Shown: piece by piece, positions 45,562-52,619 of the stretch | How positions within the stretch are numbered: the stretch's first letter is position 1 | How the letters are laid out: each line of letters begins with the position of its first letter | Source: Clostridia bacterium | Lineage (GTDB): Bacteria; Bacillota; Clostridia; Christensenellales; Aristaeellaceae | Assembly (NCBI GenBank): GCA_017459565.1 | Contig: JAFUCP010000029.1 | Location: 1 to 64,000, forward strand | Direction of reading: 5' to 3' | DNA length: 64,000 nucleotides | Program-made: the position numbers and the translations under genes | The notes under the pieces: generated by a model | Told to the model about the DNA's origin: nothing | Database searches by the model: none | The model's input: only the letters and a program-made list of their open reading frames with translations

Positions 45562-46236
45562 TCAATTATGCCTGTTGCCCAATTTCTTCAGCGCGTCCCG
45601 CGCGGCGTTCTGCTGCGCGTTTTGCTTGCTGGTGCCGGTGCCTTCACCCAGGGTATGCCCCTCCAGCGTCACGCTGTAGCGGAACTGCGGGGCGTGGGGC
45701 GGTCCCTGCATGGAGATGAACTCATAGCAGGGCATTTCGCCGTCCCGCTGCAAAATCTCCTGGAGGCGTGATTTCGCGTCCAGGTGGTCCTCCAGCATTT
45801 GCGGGTGCAGATCATCGGCCAGCGCCCGGCGAATGACGCTTACGGCGCTGTCAAAGCCCCCGTCGAGGTACACGGCGGCAAGCACGGCTTCCATCACATC
45901 GCACAGTATGGACGGCTTTTCCCGGCCGCCGGAGCGGTCTTCTCCAACGGACAGCCGGATATATTTGCCAAGCTCCAGCCTGCGGGCGGCGCGGCAGAGC
46001 GTTTCCTCCCGCACCAGGCCCGCGCGGATGCGCGTGAGCTTGCCCTCGTCTACCTCCGGGAATTCAAAGTAAAGATGCCGGCTGATGGCCAGCTCCAGGA
46101 CGGCGTCCCCCAGGAATTCAAGCCGCTGGTAGTGCGGCACATGATGATCGCCCCCGAAGGAGGGATGCGTCAGCGCCGTTTCCAGCAGCTTTGGATCCTT
46201 GAAGTTATAGCCCAGCCGGTTGCAAAGCGTATTCAA
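45562..46236 (-). CDS. rnc: Ribonuclease III
   Basis: This 224-residue double-strand-specific RNase has the signature RLEFLGDAVLELAIS, the second catalytic region LCDVMEAVLAAVYLDGG and a C-terminal double-stranded RNA-binding domain (KSRLQEILQRDGEMPCYEFI to KQNAQQNAARDALKKLG). It starts with TTG two bases after the acpP stop. It processes rRNA and some mRNAs. Confidence 0.95.
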   Translation of the reverse strand: MNTLCNRLGYNFKDPKLLETALTHPSFGGDHHVPHYQRLEFLGDAVLELAISRHLYFEFPEVDEGKLTRIRAGLVREETLCRAARRLELGKYIRLSVGEDRSGGREKPSILCDVMEAVLAAVYLDGGFDSAVSVIRRALADDLHPQMLEDHLDAKSRLQEILQRDGEMPCYEFISMQGPPHAPQFRYSVTLEGHTLGEGTGTSKQNAQQNAARDALKKLGNRHN

Positions 46237-46238
46237 AA

Positions 46239-46478
46239 TCAGGCCTTCTTCTCGATGTAGTCCACGATGTCGCCCACGGTCTTGATGCTGCCCAGCACCT
46301 CATCCTCGACGGTGAGGTTGAACTCGGTTTCGAGGTCCATGATGAGCATCATCAGATTGGCGCTGTCCGCGCCCAGGTCCTCCACCATGCGGGCGCTGTC
46401 CACGACCTTGCCGGCGTCCACAGGCAGCTGCATCAGAATGTACTCCTTTACCTTGTCGAAAATAACGTTGCGGTTCAT
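46239..46478 (-). CDS. acpP: Acyl carrier protein
   Basis: The 79-residue carrier has the pantetheine-attachment serine in DLGADSANLM (the usual next residue is Leu; here Ala). It carries growing fatty acyl chains. AGGAGG precedes the ATG at 46478. It lies between plsX and rnc, as in many Bacillota. Confidence 0.95.
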   Translation of the reverse strand: MNRNVIFDKVKEYILMQLPVDAGKVVDSARMVEDLGADSANLMMLIMDLETEFNLTVEDEVLGSIKTVGDIVDYIEKKA

Positions 46479-46518
46479 GTCACATACCTCCTGAAATGAT
46501 TTGATTGTTGATGATAGG

Positions 46519-47535
46519 TCACAGAGTATCGACGAGTCCGTCGAGCCCGGTGCGAATCTTTTCCACCACATTGCCCGCCAGCATTTCCCGCGCCTGCCTG
46601 AGGGCGTTTACGATGGCGGTCTCCCCGGAAGCGCCGTGGGCCTTGACCACCGCGCCGTCGACCCCCAGCAGGGGCGCGCCGCCGATGTTGTTGTAGTCCA
46701 TGTTGCGCTTGAACTTGCGGAAGGCGGGGCGGGAGAGGGCGGCGCCCACCTTCGATACCTTGGAGGAGGAGAGGTTGCTCTTGAGCATGGTCATCATGGC
46801 GTTTACGAGCCCCTCGGTGTACTTCAGGATGATGTTGCCGTCGAAGCCGTCCGCCACCACCACGTCGTAGTCGCCGGTGGGCACATCCCGCGCCTCGGCG
46901 TATCCGGCGAAGTAATAGCTCTTTTGCGCCTTCATCAGCTGATAGGTGTCCTTGGTCAGCTTGTTGCCCTTTTCCTCTTCCGTGCCGATGTTCACCAGAC
47001 CCACGACGGGGCGCTCAATGCCCATGACGCTGGACATGTATACCGAGCCCATCAGGCCGAACTGCTCCAGATATTTGGGCTGGCAATCCACGTTCGCACC
47101 CGCGTCGATGAGCATGAAATGCTGCTTGACGCCGGGCAGCACCGGGGCAAGCGCCGGCCTTTCGATGCCGGGGATGCGGCCGATGCGCAGCATACCGCCT
47201 GCCAGCACCGCGCCCGTGTTCCCGGCGGAAACCACCGCGCCGGCGCGCTTGTCCTTGACGGCCAGCATGGCCTGGACCATTGAGGAATTGACCTTTTTAC
47301 GCACGGCCAGCATCGGGGATTCATCCATTAGGATGACGTCGTCCGCGGGCAGAAAATCGATGCGGTCCATGACGTCTTCCGCCTCGGTCAGAAGTCCCCT
47401 CAACCGCGCCTCGGGCCCGGAAAGCAATATGCGGATATCCTCATATCGCCGCAGTCCCGCAACGGCCCCGGCGACGATCACGTCGGGCGCATGATCTCCC
47501 CCCATGGCGTCCAGCGCAATGATATATTCGCTCAT
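46519..47535 (-). CDS. plsX: Phosphate acyltransferase PlsX
   Basis: The 338-residue enzyme turns acyl-ACP into acyl phosphate, the first step of phospholipid synthesis in most bacteria. IALDAMGGDHAP at the N-terminus, SAGNTGA, GANVDCQP and VADGFDGNIILK are family motifs. It is the first gene of the minus-strand lipid/RNase/SMC block and sits behind a promoter with an inverted repeat. Confidence 0.96.
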   Translation of the reverse strand: MSEYIIALDAMGGDHAPDVIVAGAVAGLRRYEDIRILLSGPEARLRGLLTEAEDVMDRIDFLPADDVILMDESPMLAVRKKVNSSMVQAMLAVKDKRAGAVVSAGNTGAVLAGGMLRIGRIPGIERPALAPVLPGVKQHFMLIDAGANVDCQPKYLEQFGLMGSVYMSSVMGIERPVVGLVNIGTEEEKGNKLTKDTYQLMKAQKSYYFAGYAEARDVPTGDYDVVVADGFDGNIILKYTEGLVNAMMTMLKSNLSSSKVSKVGAALSRPAFRKFKRNMDYNNIGGAPLLGVDGAVVKAHGASGETAIVNALRQAREMLAGNVVEKIRTGLDGLVDTL

Positions 47536-47548
47536 CTATATAACCCCC

Positions 47549-47584
47549 ATTATGATATACCTATGATATTGTATCAAATACAAT
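47549..47584 (-). promoter_or_regulatory. plsX promoter with overlapping inverted repeat
   Basis: On the minus strand TTGATA (47577-47572) and CATAAT (47554-47549) are 17 bases apart. ATTGTAT, three bases, ATACAAT (47568-47584) form a perfect inverted repeat over the -35. It is not the usual FapR site and has the half-site look of GntR operators. Confidence 0.6.
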
Positions 47585-47678
47585 GTAAATTCTCAAGGCA
47601 TACCGCCGCTTTCATTCCCCGATGCGCATGAAATAACGAAAGATTTTGAAAAAAAGATGGCTTTTGAGCATTTTCCAC

Positions 47679-47707
47679 TTGCCATTTTGCCGGATATGGG
47701 CTATAAT
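47679..47707 (+). promoter_or_regulatory. tRNA-Arg promoter
   Basis: TTGCCA (47679-47684) and TATAAT (47702-47707) are 17 bases apart, with transcription expected about 10 bases before the tRNA. Confidence 0.8.
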
Positions 47708-47723
47708 AATATGTGTTGTTCGT

Positions 47724-47800
47724 GTACCCGTAGCGAAGCTGGATATCGCGTCAGACTCCGACTCTGAAGACCGTGGGTTCGAATCCCGCCGGGTACGCCA
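47724..47800 (+). tRNA. tRNA-Arg (anticodon CCG), CCA encoded
   Basis: A 77-base cloverleaf can be drawn. The acceptor arms are GTACCCG and CGGGTAC, the D arm is GCGA...TCGC, the anticodon stem TCAGA/TCTGA has loop CTCCGAC (anticodon CCG, reads CGG), and the T arm is GTGGG-TTCGAAT-CCCGC. The encoded CCA ends at 47800. tRNA genes are common integration sites, and the accessory region begins after it. Confidence 0.95.
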
Positions 47801-47805
47801 CCCTT

Positions 47806-47845
47806 GGTGGTCAACTTTAATACGAAGTTGGCCACCTTTATTTTT
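47806..47845 (+). terminator. tRNA-Arg terminator
   Basis: GGTGG-T-CAACTT pairs with AAGTTG-G-CCACC around TAATACG and is followed by TTTATTTTT. Confidence 0.9.
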
Positions 47846-48026
47846 GCGTCAGAATGATGCTGCTCTGTCAAAAACAGGCGGTTGTATGGTCAGATAAGTT
47901 CAATTTTTGCATACCTGAACTAATAATGATGCAATTTCAAGAAAATGAACGAAATGACTACAGGCTGTACATACCTTGAAAAACGTTCGATTTCTTCCAT
48001 AAAGAGGGATGATTTTCCATATCCGC
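47846..48026. other. Intergenic region between tRNA terminator and repeat array
   Basis: I see no gene here. A short inverted repeat AGTTCA...TGAACT lies around 47897-47921. The weak open frames in both directions lack ribosome sites and start in the tRNA or repeat sequence. Confidence 0.5.
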
Positions 48027-48113
48027 TGACTTGTGATGACTTGTGTTGAGTAGTGATGACTTGTGATGACGAGTGACGACTTGTGACGACTTGTGACGAC
48101 TTGTGACGACGAG
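48027..48113. repeat. 10-bp tandem repeat array (unit TTGTGAYGAC)
   Basis: About 8.7 units follow directly, with variants TTGTGATGAC, TTGTGTTGAG, TAGTGATGAC, GAGTGACGAC and TTGTGACGAC. The period of 10 bases is close to one helical turn. The array lies 14 bases beyond the stop of the last gene of the minus-strand asparaginase operon and is not inside a credible gene. Confidence 0.9.
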
Positions 48114-48126
48114 TATCGCCACATTT

Positions 48127-48330
48127 TCATAACAATAGCTCATCTCCAAAGTCGTCCTCACAGTCCGAGCATGGAAAATATCCCCCAAAGCCATCCTCCT
48201 CCAGCTCCTGCTGATAGAATCGGCAATAGTCTACTTCTCTGTTTGGACAGCTCTGGCACGGGGAGTCCGCGCTGTGGATAAAAGAGGACATATCTTGATC
48301 AATCTCTGAACGTGACATATCATCGATCAT
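48127..48330 (-). CDS. Small cysteine-containing protein, unknown function
   Basis: This 67-residue protein is acidic and has five cysteines: CQSCPNREVDYC and PCSDC. The pattern (CxxC, then C, then CxxC) suggests a small metal-binding knuckle. The ATG overlaps the stop of the gene before (ATGA), so it is probably the coupled last gene of the operon. I do not recognise a family. Confidence 0.6.
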   Translation of the reverse strand: MIDDMSRSEIDQDMSSFIHSADSPCQSCPNREVDYCRFYQQELEEDGFGGYFPCSDCEDDFGDELLL

Positions 48331-48650
48331 AATTCAAACTCATCCTCCATCCGCTTGTAATACAGCCGAGCATTATACTTTGCCTGCGCCTCTTGGCTTT
48401 CCTTCTTTTCACGCCAGGTTTGAATCTCTGCTTTTATTGCCAGCATCTCATCTACAAGCATTTCTTCGGAGCGAGGCTTTGCCTGATAGATATAACTGGT
48501 CATCCGATCAATGGCTTTCGGGCTTCCAAGTTCTTTAGCCATCAGGGAGCCAAACTCCGGGTCATAGCCCAGTGAGGACACGGCCTTTACGAGTCTGTCC
48601 CTTGCTTGTGTCCAAAGAAACTGTTCTGGTGTCATGGTTGCGTTTTTCAT
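48327..48650 (-). CDS. Small helical protein, unknown function
   Basis: The product has 107 residues, is mostly helical and charged, and contains FLWTQARDRLVKAVSSLGYD and SPKAIDRMTSYIYQAKPRSEE. It starts 7 bases after the asparaginase stop. AAAGGA overlaps its first ATG, so the fifth-codon-later ATG at 48635 may be the true start. No family is recognised. Confidence 0.55.
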   Translation of the reverse strand: MKNATMTPEQFLWTQARDRLVKAVSSLGYDPEFGSLMAKELGSPKAIDRMTSYIYQAKPRSEEMLVDEMLAIKAEIQTWREKKESQEAQAKYNARLYYKRMEDEFEL

Positions 48651-48657
48651 CCTTTGC

Positions 48658-49665
48658 TTATACCGTTATTTCCCCGCGCATACTACGCTCCATGCGCACG
48701 CGAATCTCGTCCCTGGATAACCCCCTGCTGAACAGATAATACAGCTTGGCGACTGCCGCTTCCGTTGTGATATCGTATCCGCTGACCGCGCCGGCTTCCT
48801 TGAGCGCGGAGGAGGCTTCATAGGCTCCGAGGGAGACCGTTCCGTGGGGACACTGAGAACAGACGATGATGACGGTGCCGTTGTCGGAGGCCTTGCGAAT
48901 GATGGGAAGCAGGGAATCCGCGTGGCCGGGGATGTTGCCGGCGCCGAAGGTCTCGATGACGATGCCCTTCAGCCGCTCTGTCATGATAGAATCGAAGAGG
49001 TCGAACTGGATGCCGGGGAAAACCTTGATGACGCCGATGGGCACGTTCTTCAGCCGTTGGAAGGCAAACCTTCCCCGATTGGGCGGCAGCAGCGCAGGAG
49101 TGTTGTAGCGGATGGCGATGCCCGCCTCCGCCAGCGCGGGATAGTTCGGCGACTCAAAGGCAATCAGGTCGTCGGCGGAATACTTGATGGCGCGGTTGCC
49201 CCGCAGCAGCTTCCCGCCGAAGTACAGGCATACCTCATGCACCTGCCCGCTGGCCGCGATCAGCAGGGATGTGATGATGTTGTCGCGGGCGTCGTTGCGG
49301 ATCTCACACAGCGGAATCTGCGAGCCGGTCAGGATCACGGGCTTGCCGTTGCCCCGGAGCATGAAGGAGAGGGCCGAGGCGGTGTAGGCCATGGTATCGG
49401 TGCCGTGGAGCACCACAAAGCCGTCGTAGTTGTCGTAGTGATCGGCGATGAGCTGGCCGATGGCGTTCCATTCCACGACGGTGATGTTGGAGGAATCCAG
49501 AAGCGGCTCCATGTCCACGATATCCCAGTGGGGCATGGCCTCGGCGTGAAGCTCGGGAATGCGGTCAAGGAGATTATGAAACGCATCCTTCTCCGGGGCA
49601 TAGCCGGATGGCGTATTGACCATGCCGATGGTCCCGCCGGTATAGATGACAAGGATTTTCTTCAT
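48658..49665 (-). CDS. ansA: L-asparaginase, type I
   Basis: The 335-residue enzyme hydrolyses asparagine to aspartate and ammonia. The first threonine motif ILVIYTGGTIGM and the second VVLHGTDTMAYTASALSFML are intact, and no signal peptide is present, so it is the cytoplasmic type. Three ATG codons are close together; the last (49665) has AGGA at proper distance. It is more G+C-rich than the small genes around it. Confidence 0.92.
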   Translation of the reverse strand: MKKILVIYTGGTIGMVNTPSGYAPEKDAFHNLLDRIPELHAEAMPHWDIVDMEPLLDSSNITVVEWNAIGQLIADHYDNYDGFVVLHGTDTMAYTASALSFMLRGNGKPVILTGSQIPLCEIRNDARDNIITSLLIAASGQVHEVCLYFGGKLLRGNRAIKYSADDLIAFESPNYPALAEAGIAIRYNTPALLPPNRGRFAFQRLKNVPIGVIKVFPGIQFDLFDSIMTERLKGIVIETFGAGNIPGHADSLLPIIRKASDNGTVIIVCSQCPHGTVSLGAYEASSALKEAGAVSGYDITTEAAVAKLYYLFSRGLSRDEIRVRMERSMRGEITV

Positions 49666-49678
49666 GTTCATCATCCTA

Positions 49679-49927
49679 TCAGTACAGCTCTTTCAGTACC
49701 AAAATAGTAATCCCCGGATTGTCGCCGGGCATGATGCGCAGGACTTTTTCGTGGTAGCGATACTCGTCCTGGATCATGCTGCGCAGGCTTGTTCCTCTGT
49801 GGAAGCCGTGGACCAACCTTAGCTGATATGTATACGGCCCTGCGTCGCGGAGCGCCTTATCAATCCTCTTAATCGCGTCCTCACGCATCAGACCGTGGAG
49901 GTCGATAGTCACAAAAGGATCGTTCAT
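49679..49927 (-). CDS. Smr-domain protein
   Basis: This 82-residue protein is a lone Smr (small MutS-related) domain: TIDLHGLMREDAIKRIDKAL at the start and LRLVHGFHRGTSLRSMI in the middle, where most relatives read HGxGxGxLR. Smr domains nick or cleave nucleic acids, including RNA at stalled ribosomes. The altered glycine loop leaves activity open. It is the middle gene of the HD-SseB-Smr-asparaginase operon. Confidence 0.75.
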   Translation of the reverse strand: MNDPFVTIDLHGLMREDAIKRIDKALRDAGPYTYQLRLVHGFHRGTSLRSMIQDEYRYHEKVLRIMPGDNPGITILVLKELY

Positions 49928-49955
49928 TTCAATTACACTCCATTTGTGTTTCCGC

Positions 49956-50450
49956 TTATTCCAACAAGAACTTTGCTATGGCGAGGCTGCGTCTTTCGTC
50001 GCCGGGGTTGAAAATGATGCCGCCTATTGCCCGGCTGCGTTTGACGTAGGCAAGTACTTTCCCGGTGGACACGCGAGCTGTTTCCCCAGCTTCGGTCTTC
50101 CAGGTATTGATGGCACCTTTTTTTCGACGTTTCCCGGAAGGATAGCGCTCCTCCAGATTATCGAAGCTGGGGCCACTGTCATGGGCATCATCCACAGACG
50201 TGGCGGTCGGCACCTTCTTTGCCTGCTTCTCGCTGGTGAAGCAGATCAGATAACGGTTGCCGGCGGCATCTGGGCTTCGTTCGTCGAAGGATGTGAACAG
50301 ATGCTGAATACGGCCATGAGCACGGCGGCAACTGATCAGCAGCGGAAGATCGAGGTGGGCACGGAGCAGATCAGCCGCTTCAAGAAGCCTGTCTGTGCCC
50401 TTGGAGGAAGCCAGTGTGTCGAGACTGGCCCAGTATTGTTCGGTGGTCAT
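49956..50450 (-). CDS. SseB-like protein
   Basis: The product has 164 residues. The segment RYLICFTSEKQAKKVP and the C-terminal VLAYVKRSRAIGGIIFNPGDE resemble the SseB N-terminal domain, found in small accessory proteins of uncertain function. The middle is basic and low complexity (SGKRRKKGAI). The ATG overlaps the stop of the HD gene (ATGA). Confidence 0.55.
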   Translation of the reverse strand: MTTEQYWASLDTLASSKGTDRLLEAADLLRAHLDLPLLISCRRAHGRIQHLFTSFDERSPDAAGNRYLICFTSEKQAKKVPTATSVDDAHDSGPSFDNLEERYPSGKRRKKGAINTWKTEAGETARVSTGKVLAYVKRSRAIGGIIFNPGDERRSLAIAKFLLE

Positions 50451-50878
50451 TCTTCCTCCAGCAGCTTTTTCAGCACCTTGTTGTACTTGGCCTGCCGTTT
50501 GACATCCTTCATGGTGACGTGTGGGATGCGGCTGAGGTTGCTGTTATCGATCAGGTCGCTGATCTTGACCTGGCGTGCCACCGGGTTCGCTGCCACGCGG
50601 TCGATATAATCTGACCAGGCCTCTCCGTCCCTGCGGGATATCGCATCCACGGCGGCGGCGGTCTCCGGGCCGAACTGGTCAGTGATATCCTGCACGGTCA
50701 GGGCTGTGTCCTCAACAGTATCGTGGAGCCAGCCGACAACCTGTGCCTCCGGAGCGGTCAGGCGAGAGGCAACCCTCTCCGGATGGGTGATATAGGGGAG
50801 ACCGGCTTTATCGGTCTGACCTTCGTGGGCTCTCCAGGCGAGAGCTTTTGCAGCTTCTATATCTGTGCTGTATGCCAT
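50447..50878 (-). CDS. HD-domain small alarmone hydrolase-like protein
   Basis: This 143-residue single-domain protein is of the RelA/SpoT hydrolase type. AHEGQTDKAGLPYITHPERVA and WLHDTVEDT (HD-x2-ED) carry the metal ligands, and KISDLIDNSNLSR is the ppGpp-binding region. It should hydrolyse (p)ppGpp or a related alarmone. No synthetase domain is encoded nearby. AGAGGA precedes the ATG at 50878. It leads the operon running to 48127. Confidence 0.8.
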   Translation of the reverse strand: MAYSTDIEAAKALAWRAHEGQTDKAGLPYITHPERVASRLTAPEAQVVGWLHDTVEDTALTVQDITDQFGPETAAAVDAISRRDGEAWSDYIDRVAANPVARQVKISDLIDNSNLSRIPHVTMKDVKRQAKYNKVLKKLLEEE

Positions 50879-50909
50879 CTGTATATCCTCTACTTGTATT
50901 TTTGATTTC

Positions 50910-50938
50910 AGTTTACCACAGGCTTTATTGCTTTGCAA
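50910..50938 (-). promoter_or_regulatory. Promoter of the HD-SseB-Smr-asparaginase operon
   Basis: On the minus strand TTGCAA (50938-50933) and TAAACT (50915-50910) are 17 bases apart, about 32 bases before the start codon. Confidence 0.65.
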
Positions 50939-51099
50939 GATAAGAAGTGCTGGGGAGAGAGGTTCATGTGGACAGCAGAGGCGCTGGGGTACGAGCACCA
51001 TGATTGTGGACAGCAGATGTGAGAAGCGCAGTGGGCAGCTCCCACGCCTGCCTGCCTAAATGCCTGGCTTAAGATGGGATAATCAAGAAATGACTATAA
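50939..51099. repeat. Intergenic region with direct repeats of TGTGGACAGCAG
   Basis: This lies in the 317-base gap between 50878 and 51196. TGTGGACAGCAG occurs at 50967-50978 and 51005-51016. The last 11 bases of the unit recur at 62196-62206, where TGGACA is the -35 of the HU promoter. No gene is seen. Confidence 0.7.
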
Positions 51100-51151
51100 C
51101 AGTTGAAAAATGTCTAAATCAGTTGACTATGTTTCGATCTTTTGATAGAAT
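51100..51151 (+). promoter_or_regulatory. Promoter and candidate operator of the NurA-HerA operon
   Basis: TTGACT (51123-51128) and TAGAAT (51146-51151) are 17 bases apart, 44 bases before the XRE start. CAGTTGA occurs at 51100-51106 and 51120-51126, exactly 20 bases apart, so both copies face the same side of the helix and the second overlaps the -35. This fits binding by the small XRE protein encoded first. Confidence 0.7.
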
Positions 51152-51195
51152 ATAACATGAAATATTGGATCTATTTGCTCATCGGGAGGTGTAGA

Positions 51196-51420
51196 ATGGC
51201 TGTAAGCTACCGGAAATTATGGCATTTGATGTTGGATAAAAAAATAAACAAATCCGGGCTCGAAAAACTTGCCGGCATTTCACATCATTCTATTTTGAAG
51301 ATGAACAGGGATGAAGATGTTTCAACTGAGGTGCTGACGAAGATATGTAGTGCGCTGCAGTGCAATGTCCAGGATATTGTAGAGTTTCTACCAGATAATA
51401 GTCATTCAGAAGAGACCTAA
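51196..51420 (+). CDS. Small XRE-family regulator (operon leader)
   Basis: This 74-residue protein is little more than a Cro/C1 helix-turn-helix: MAVSYRKLWHLMLDKKINKS, then LEKLAGISHHSILKMNRDED and LTKICSALQCNVQDIVEF. It is of the HTH_26/YozG-like type and similar to the protein at 63.1 kb. As first gene of the NurA-HerA-GHKL-radical SAM operon it probably represses it. GGGAGGTG precedes the ATG at 51196. Confidence 0.85.
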   Translation: MAVSYRKLWHLMLDKKINKSGLEKLAGISHHSILKMNRDEDVSTEVLTKICSALQCNVQDIVEFLPDNSHSEET

Positions 51421-51439
51421 GCTGAAAGGAGAAGCTATA

Positions 51440-52606
51440 GTGGCAGATAGGATAATGTCATGCCTTGCCAAAGAAACAGGCGGCACAAGCTACAAGGCTT
51501 TCAAGTACGGTCTCGATCATGCAGATAGACCTACAGTCGATTATGACGAGAACGGTATTATCTGGAAAGCCTACGGCGAAACCCAGCACCTAAAAAAATA
51601 TCGATCTTTGAAAGATCGGGCGAGTGAGTTGCAGGAGAATAACGAATACATTTTGACTTACTTTCTTGATGGCTCACGCCGTGTCTATAAGGTCGATGAT
51701 ATTGCGTATAATTTAGGTGGAAACCGTACCGGAATTTATCCTGCCATTGCAGGTCAGATCGGAGTAGCTTGTACCCACCGCGAGAATAGACGTTTGTCGT
51801 TGGCGCACATAGATCAGGAGATTGTCATAGCACTTCCTGACATGGCTGATAAAGATGGGAGAAACGGCTATTTCAATGCATTGGCGAGGAAGATCAATAC
51901 GCTACCCGTGCTTGCAAACGCTGGTGTTAAAATAGCTGACATTATCAAATATACGACAGACAAAGATACGGAAAAGTTTTCTGACAAAGGGGTGGCCCGC
52001 ATTCAGGAACGGATGATGAAAAAAGAAATTGATATGGTCGCTGCGCTTGTCAGGAATGGTGAAATAAACCAGGACAACTATCTTGTTAAGGATGGGTCGC
52101 TCGAGTATCGACCTTCAACGGAAGACAAACGAGATGAAAAGGCACTGATGAGGTTTAAGCAGAATTATAACTGGGTCATTGGTGTTTCAAAGAGCTTTAA
52201 TCCCGATATTTGTCTGGATGTAGATGGACACGCCAATCCCCGCTTTATTGCTGATTTACCATACCTTCATCGGACACCAGTATCGAAATATGTAAATCCA
52301 AAATGGTTCGGGGATTATTTGGAGTTTGCCGTTTGGTACATTAGGATACGTCCAAAGGAAAGAACCAGAACAGCCTTCGATGGCATTGTAAAAGTCGAAA
52401 AAATCCTTGTGAAGGAGAAAGAAGTTGCTCATGGGATGGACACCGATGACGTTGATACTATTAGCGCCAGCATCATCAATGAACGTGTTCCTGTCTGTTA
52501 TGGTTCAGATTTAAGATGGGCGAATCATTTGTATCCGATTTATTTGACAGAATCTTTACTAAAATCCAAGTACCTAAGCGCGGATGCTTTCCTACATTTA
52601 TTCTGA
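51440..52606 (+). CDS. NurA-like nuclease
   Basis: The 388-residue protein carries NurA-type motifs in the expected order: FLDGSRRV (D77), a second acidic strand HIDQEIVIALPD (about 123-134), DGSLEYRP (D218), VIGVSKS (K251) and a C-terminal YPIYLTESLLKSK. NurA is a Mn-dependent 5'-end nuclease that works with a HerA pump on DNA ends, and a HerA-like gene follows after 13 bases. The GTG start has AAAGGAGAAG upstream. The match is by motif only, so a divergent subfamily is likely. A+T-richer than the chromosome around it. Confidence 0.78.
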   Translation: MADRIMSCLAKETGGTSYKAFKYGLDHADRPTVDYDENGIIWKAYGETQHLKKYRSLKDRASELQENNEYILTYFLDGSRRVYKVDDIAYNLGGNRTGIYPAIAGQIGVACTHRENRRLSLAHIDQEIVIALPDMADKDGRNGYFNALARKINTLPVLANAGVKIADIIKYTTDKDTEKFSDKGVARIQERMMKKEIDMVAALVRNGEINQDNYLVKDGSLEYRPSTEDKRDEKALMRFKQNYNWVIGVSKSFNPDICLDVDGHANPRFIADLPYLHRTPVSKYVNPKWFGDYLEFAVWYIRIRPKERTRTAFDGIVKVEKILVKEKEVAHGMDTDDVDTISASIINERVPVCYGSDLRWANHLYPIYLTESLLKSKYLSADAFLHLF

Positions 52607-52619
52607 GAGGAGAAAGAGG

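Noticed and set aside
47646-47897. Open frame spanning the tRNA-Arg gene
   Set aside because: It covers the tRNA, its promoter and its terminator, so it cannot be a gene.
48027-48113. Tandem array considered as a CRISPR
   Set aside because: Units are only 10 bp and directly joined; there are no unique spacers and no cas genes.
47900-48194. Two minus-strand frames through the 10-bp repeat array
   Set aside because: They encode repetitive Ser/His/Thr runs created by the repeat itself and lack ribosome sites.
47724-51195. Search for an att duplication of the tRNA 3' end to define an island
   Set aside because: No second copy of the tRNA 3' end was seen by eye in the window and no integrase gene is present, so island borders are not claimed.
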